DNA from: Parcubacteria group bacterium
GTDB taxonomy: Bacteria; Patescibacteriota; Minisyncoccia; SW-4-49-11
Assembly (NCBI GenBank): GCA_003565105.1
Contig: PXDG01000062.1
Location: 1-5,813, forward strand
Reading direction: 5' to 3'
Length of the DNA: 5,813 nt
How positions within the stretch are numbered: position 1 is the first letter of the stretch; each line of letters starts with the position of its first letter. Shown one piece after another: positions 5,638 through 5,813 of this stretch. Under the pieces are notes generated by a model. It did not search any database and was not told the origin of the DNA. It saw only the letters and a list, made by a program, of their open reading frames with translations. The position numbers and the translations under genes were made by a program.

Positions 5638-5813
5638 TGGTTATAAAAAGGTTCTTTGACATCTTGGTAGTTCACGTTTTTAAATAGCTCATTAACAGGA
5701 GTTTTGTCTAGTAGCGATATGCCCAAAACCTGTAGAATTTCGTAGGTTGAACGCTCAATTTTCAAACTGGAACCAACAATGGCCACCAGACAATATGCAA
5801 TGATGGCTGAATA
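5616..5813 (-). CDS. IS4-family-like transposase, C-terminal 65 residues only
   Basis: Reading the minus strand from 5813 gives 65 codons without interruption, then TAA at 5618-5616. Residues include YCLVAIVGSSLKIERSTYEI, then LQVLGISLLDKTPVNELF, and finally YNQLSLRLI at the end. This matches my memory of the C-terminus of Bacteroidota IS4-family DDE transposases: a hydrophobic helix, L-K-I-x-R-S-x-Y-E-I-L-Q, the S-L-x-x-K-T-P-x-N-x-L-F block and a final N-Q-L-S-L. The DDE catalytic core and N-terminal domain lie beyond the window, so whether the element is intact is unknown. It has no in-window start codon, and it converges on the PD-(D/E)XK-like gene. Confidence 0.72.
   Translation of the reverse strand, partial: YSAIIAYCLVAIVGSSLKIERSTYEILQVLGISLLDKTPVNELFKNVNYQDVKEPFYNQLSLRLI

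Larger units (their letters stand above)
5607..5813 (-). mobile_element. End of an IS4-like insertion sequence, continues past the window
   Basis: The 3' end of a transposase gene reads in from the right edge, and non-coding sequence shared with dispersed repeats begins just beyond its stop. The insertion-sequence boundary therefore probably lies between about 5590 and 5613. The ACTGTCC at 5607-5613 is a candidate for part of the terminal repeat. The other end is not in the window, so neither the terminal inverted repeat nor the target duplication can be checked, and the left limit given is approximate. Confidence 0.6.

Overview
The window looks like a chromosomal piece of a Bacteroidota bacterium, probably Bacteroidales or Marinilabiliales-like. 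The main evidence is the C-terminal type IX secretion (T9SS) sorting domain with a YPNP motif on the first protein. Supporting evidence is its mosaic of choice-of-anchor J, InlB-type, chitobiase-type and coathanger-type modules, a TAnnTTTG-type promoter without a Shine-Dalgarno sequence before the second gene, and an IS4-type transposase tail of a kind common in this phylum. I cannot name a species.

Layout: (1) Positions 1-4296 (+) hold the 3' part of a very large secreted, acidic, multi-domain surface protein; its start and any catalytic head lie before the window. (2) Positions 4297-4705 are a non-coding, repeat-rich gap. It holds a strong 14-bp hairpin just after the stop, a 12-unit array of an 8-bp repeat, a short CCCC-AAA-GGGTGATAT element and a predicted promoter. 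(3) Positions 4706-5428 (+) encode a 240-residue protein with a lysine-rich N-terminus, a coiled coil of near-identical 11-residue repeats, and a PD-(D/E)XK nuclease-like C-terminal domain. (4) Positions 5429-5615 are again non-coding: a 98-bp imperfect inverted repeat, a second copy of the CCCC-GAA-GGGGTGATAT element, and a hairpin at the likely end of an insertion sequence. (5) Positions 5616-5813 (-) hold the last 65 codons of an IS4-like transposase that continues beyond the window.

The genes do not look like one pathway. The first is a cell-surface or secreted protein ended by its own hairpin. The second is a stand-alone cytoplasmic nuclease-fold gene in its own transcription unit, set between two same-direction copies of a dispersed repeat and next to an insertion sequence, so that part reads as an accessory island. 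I did not find a convincing new multi-gene system. The most interesting parts are the coiled-coil/PD-(D/E)XK gene and the unusual density of different repeat types around it.
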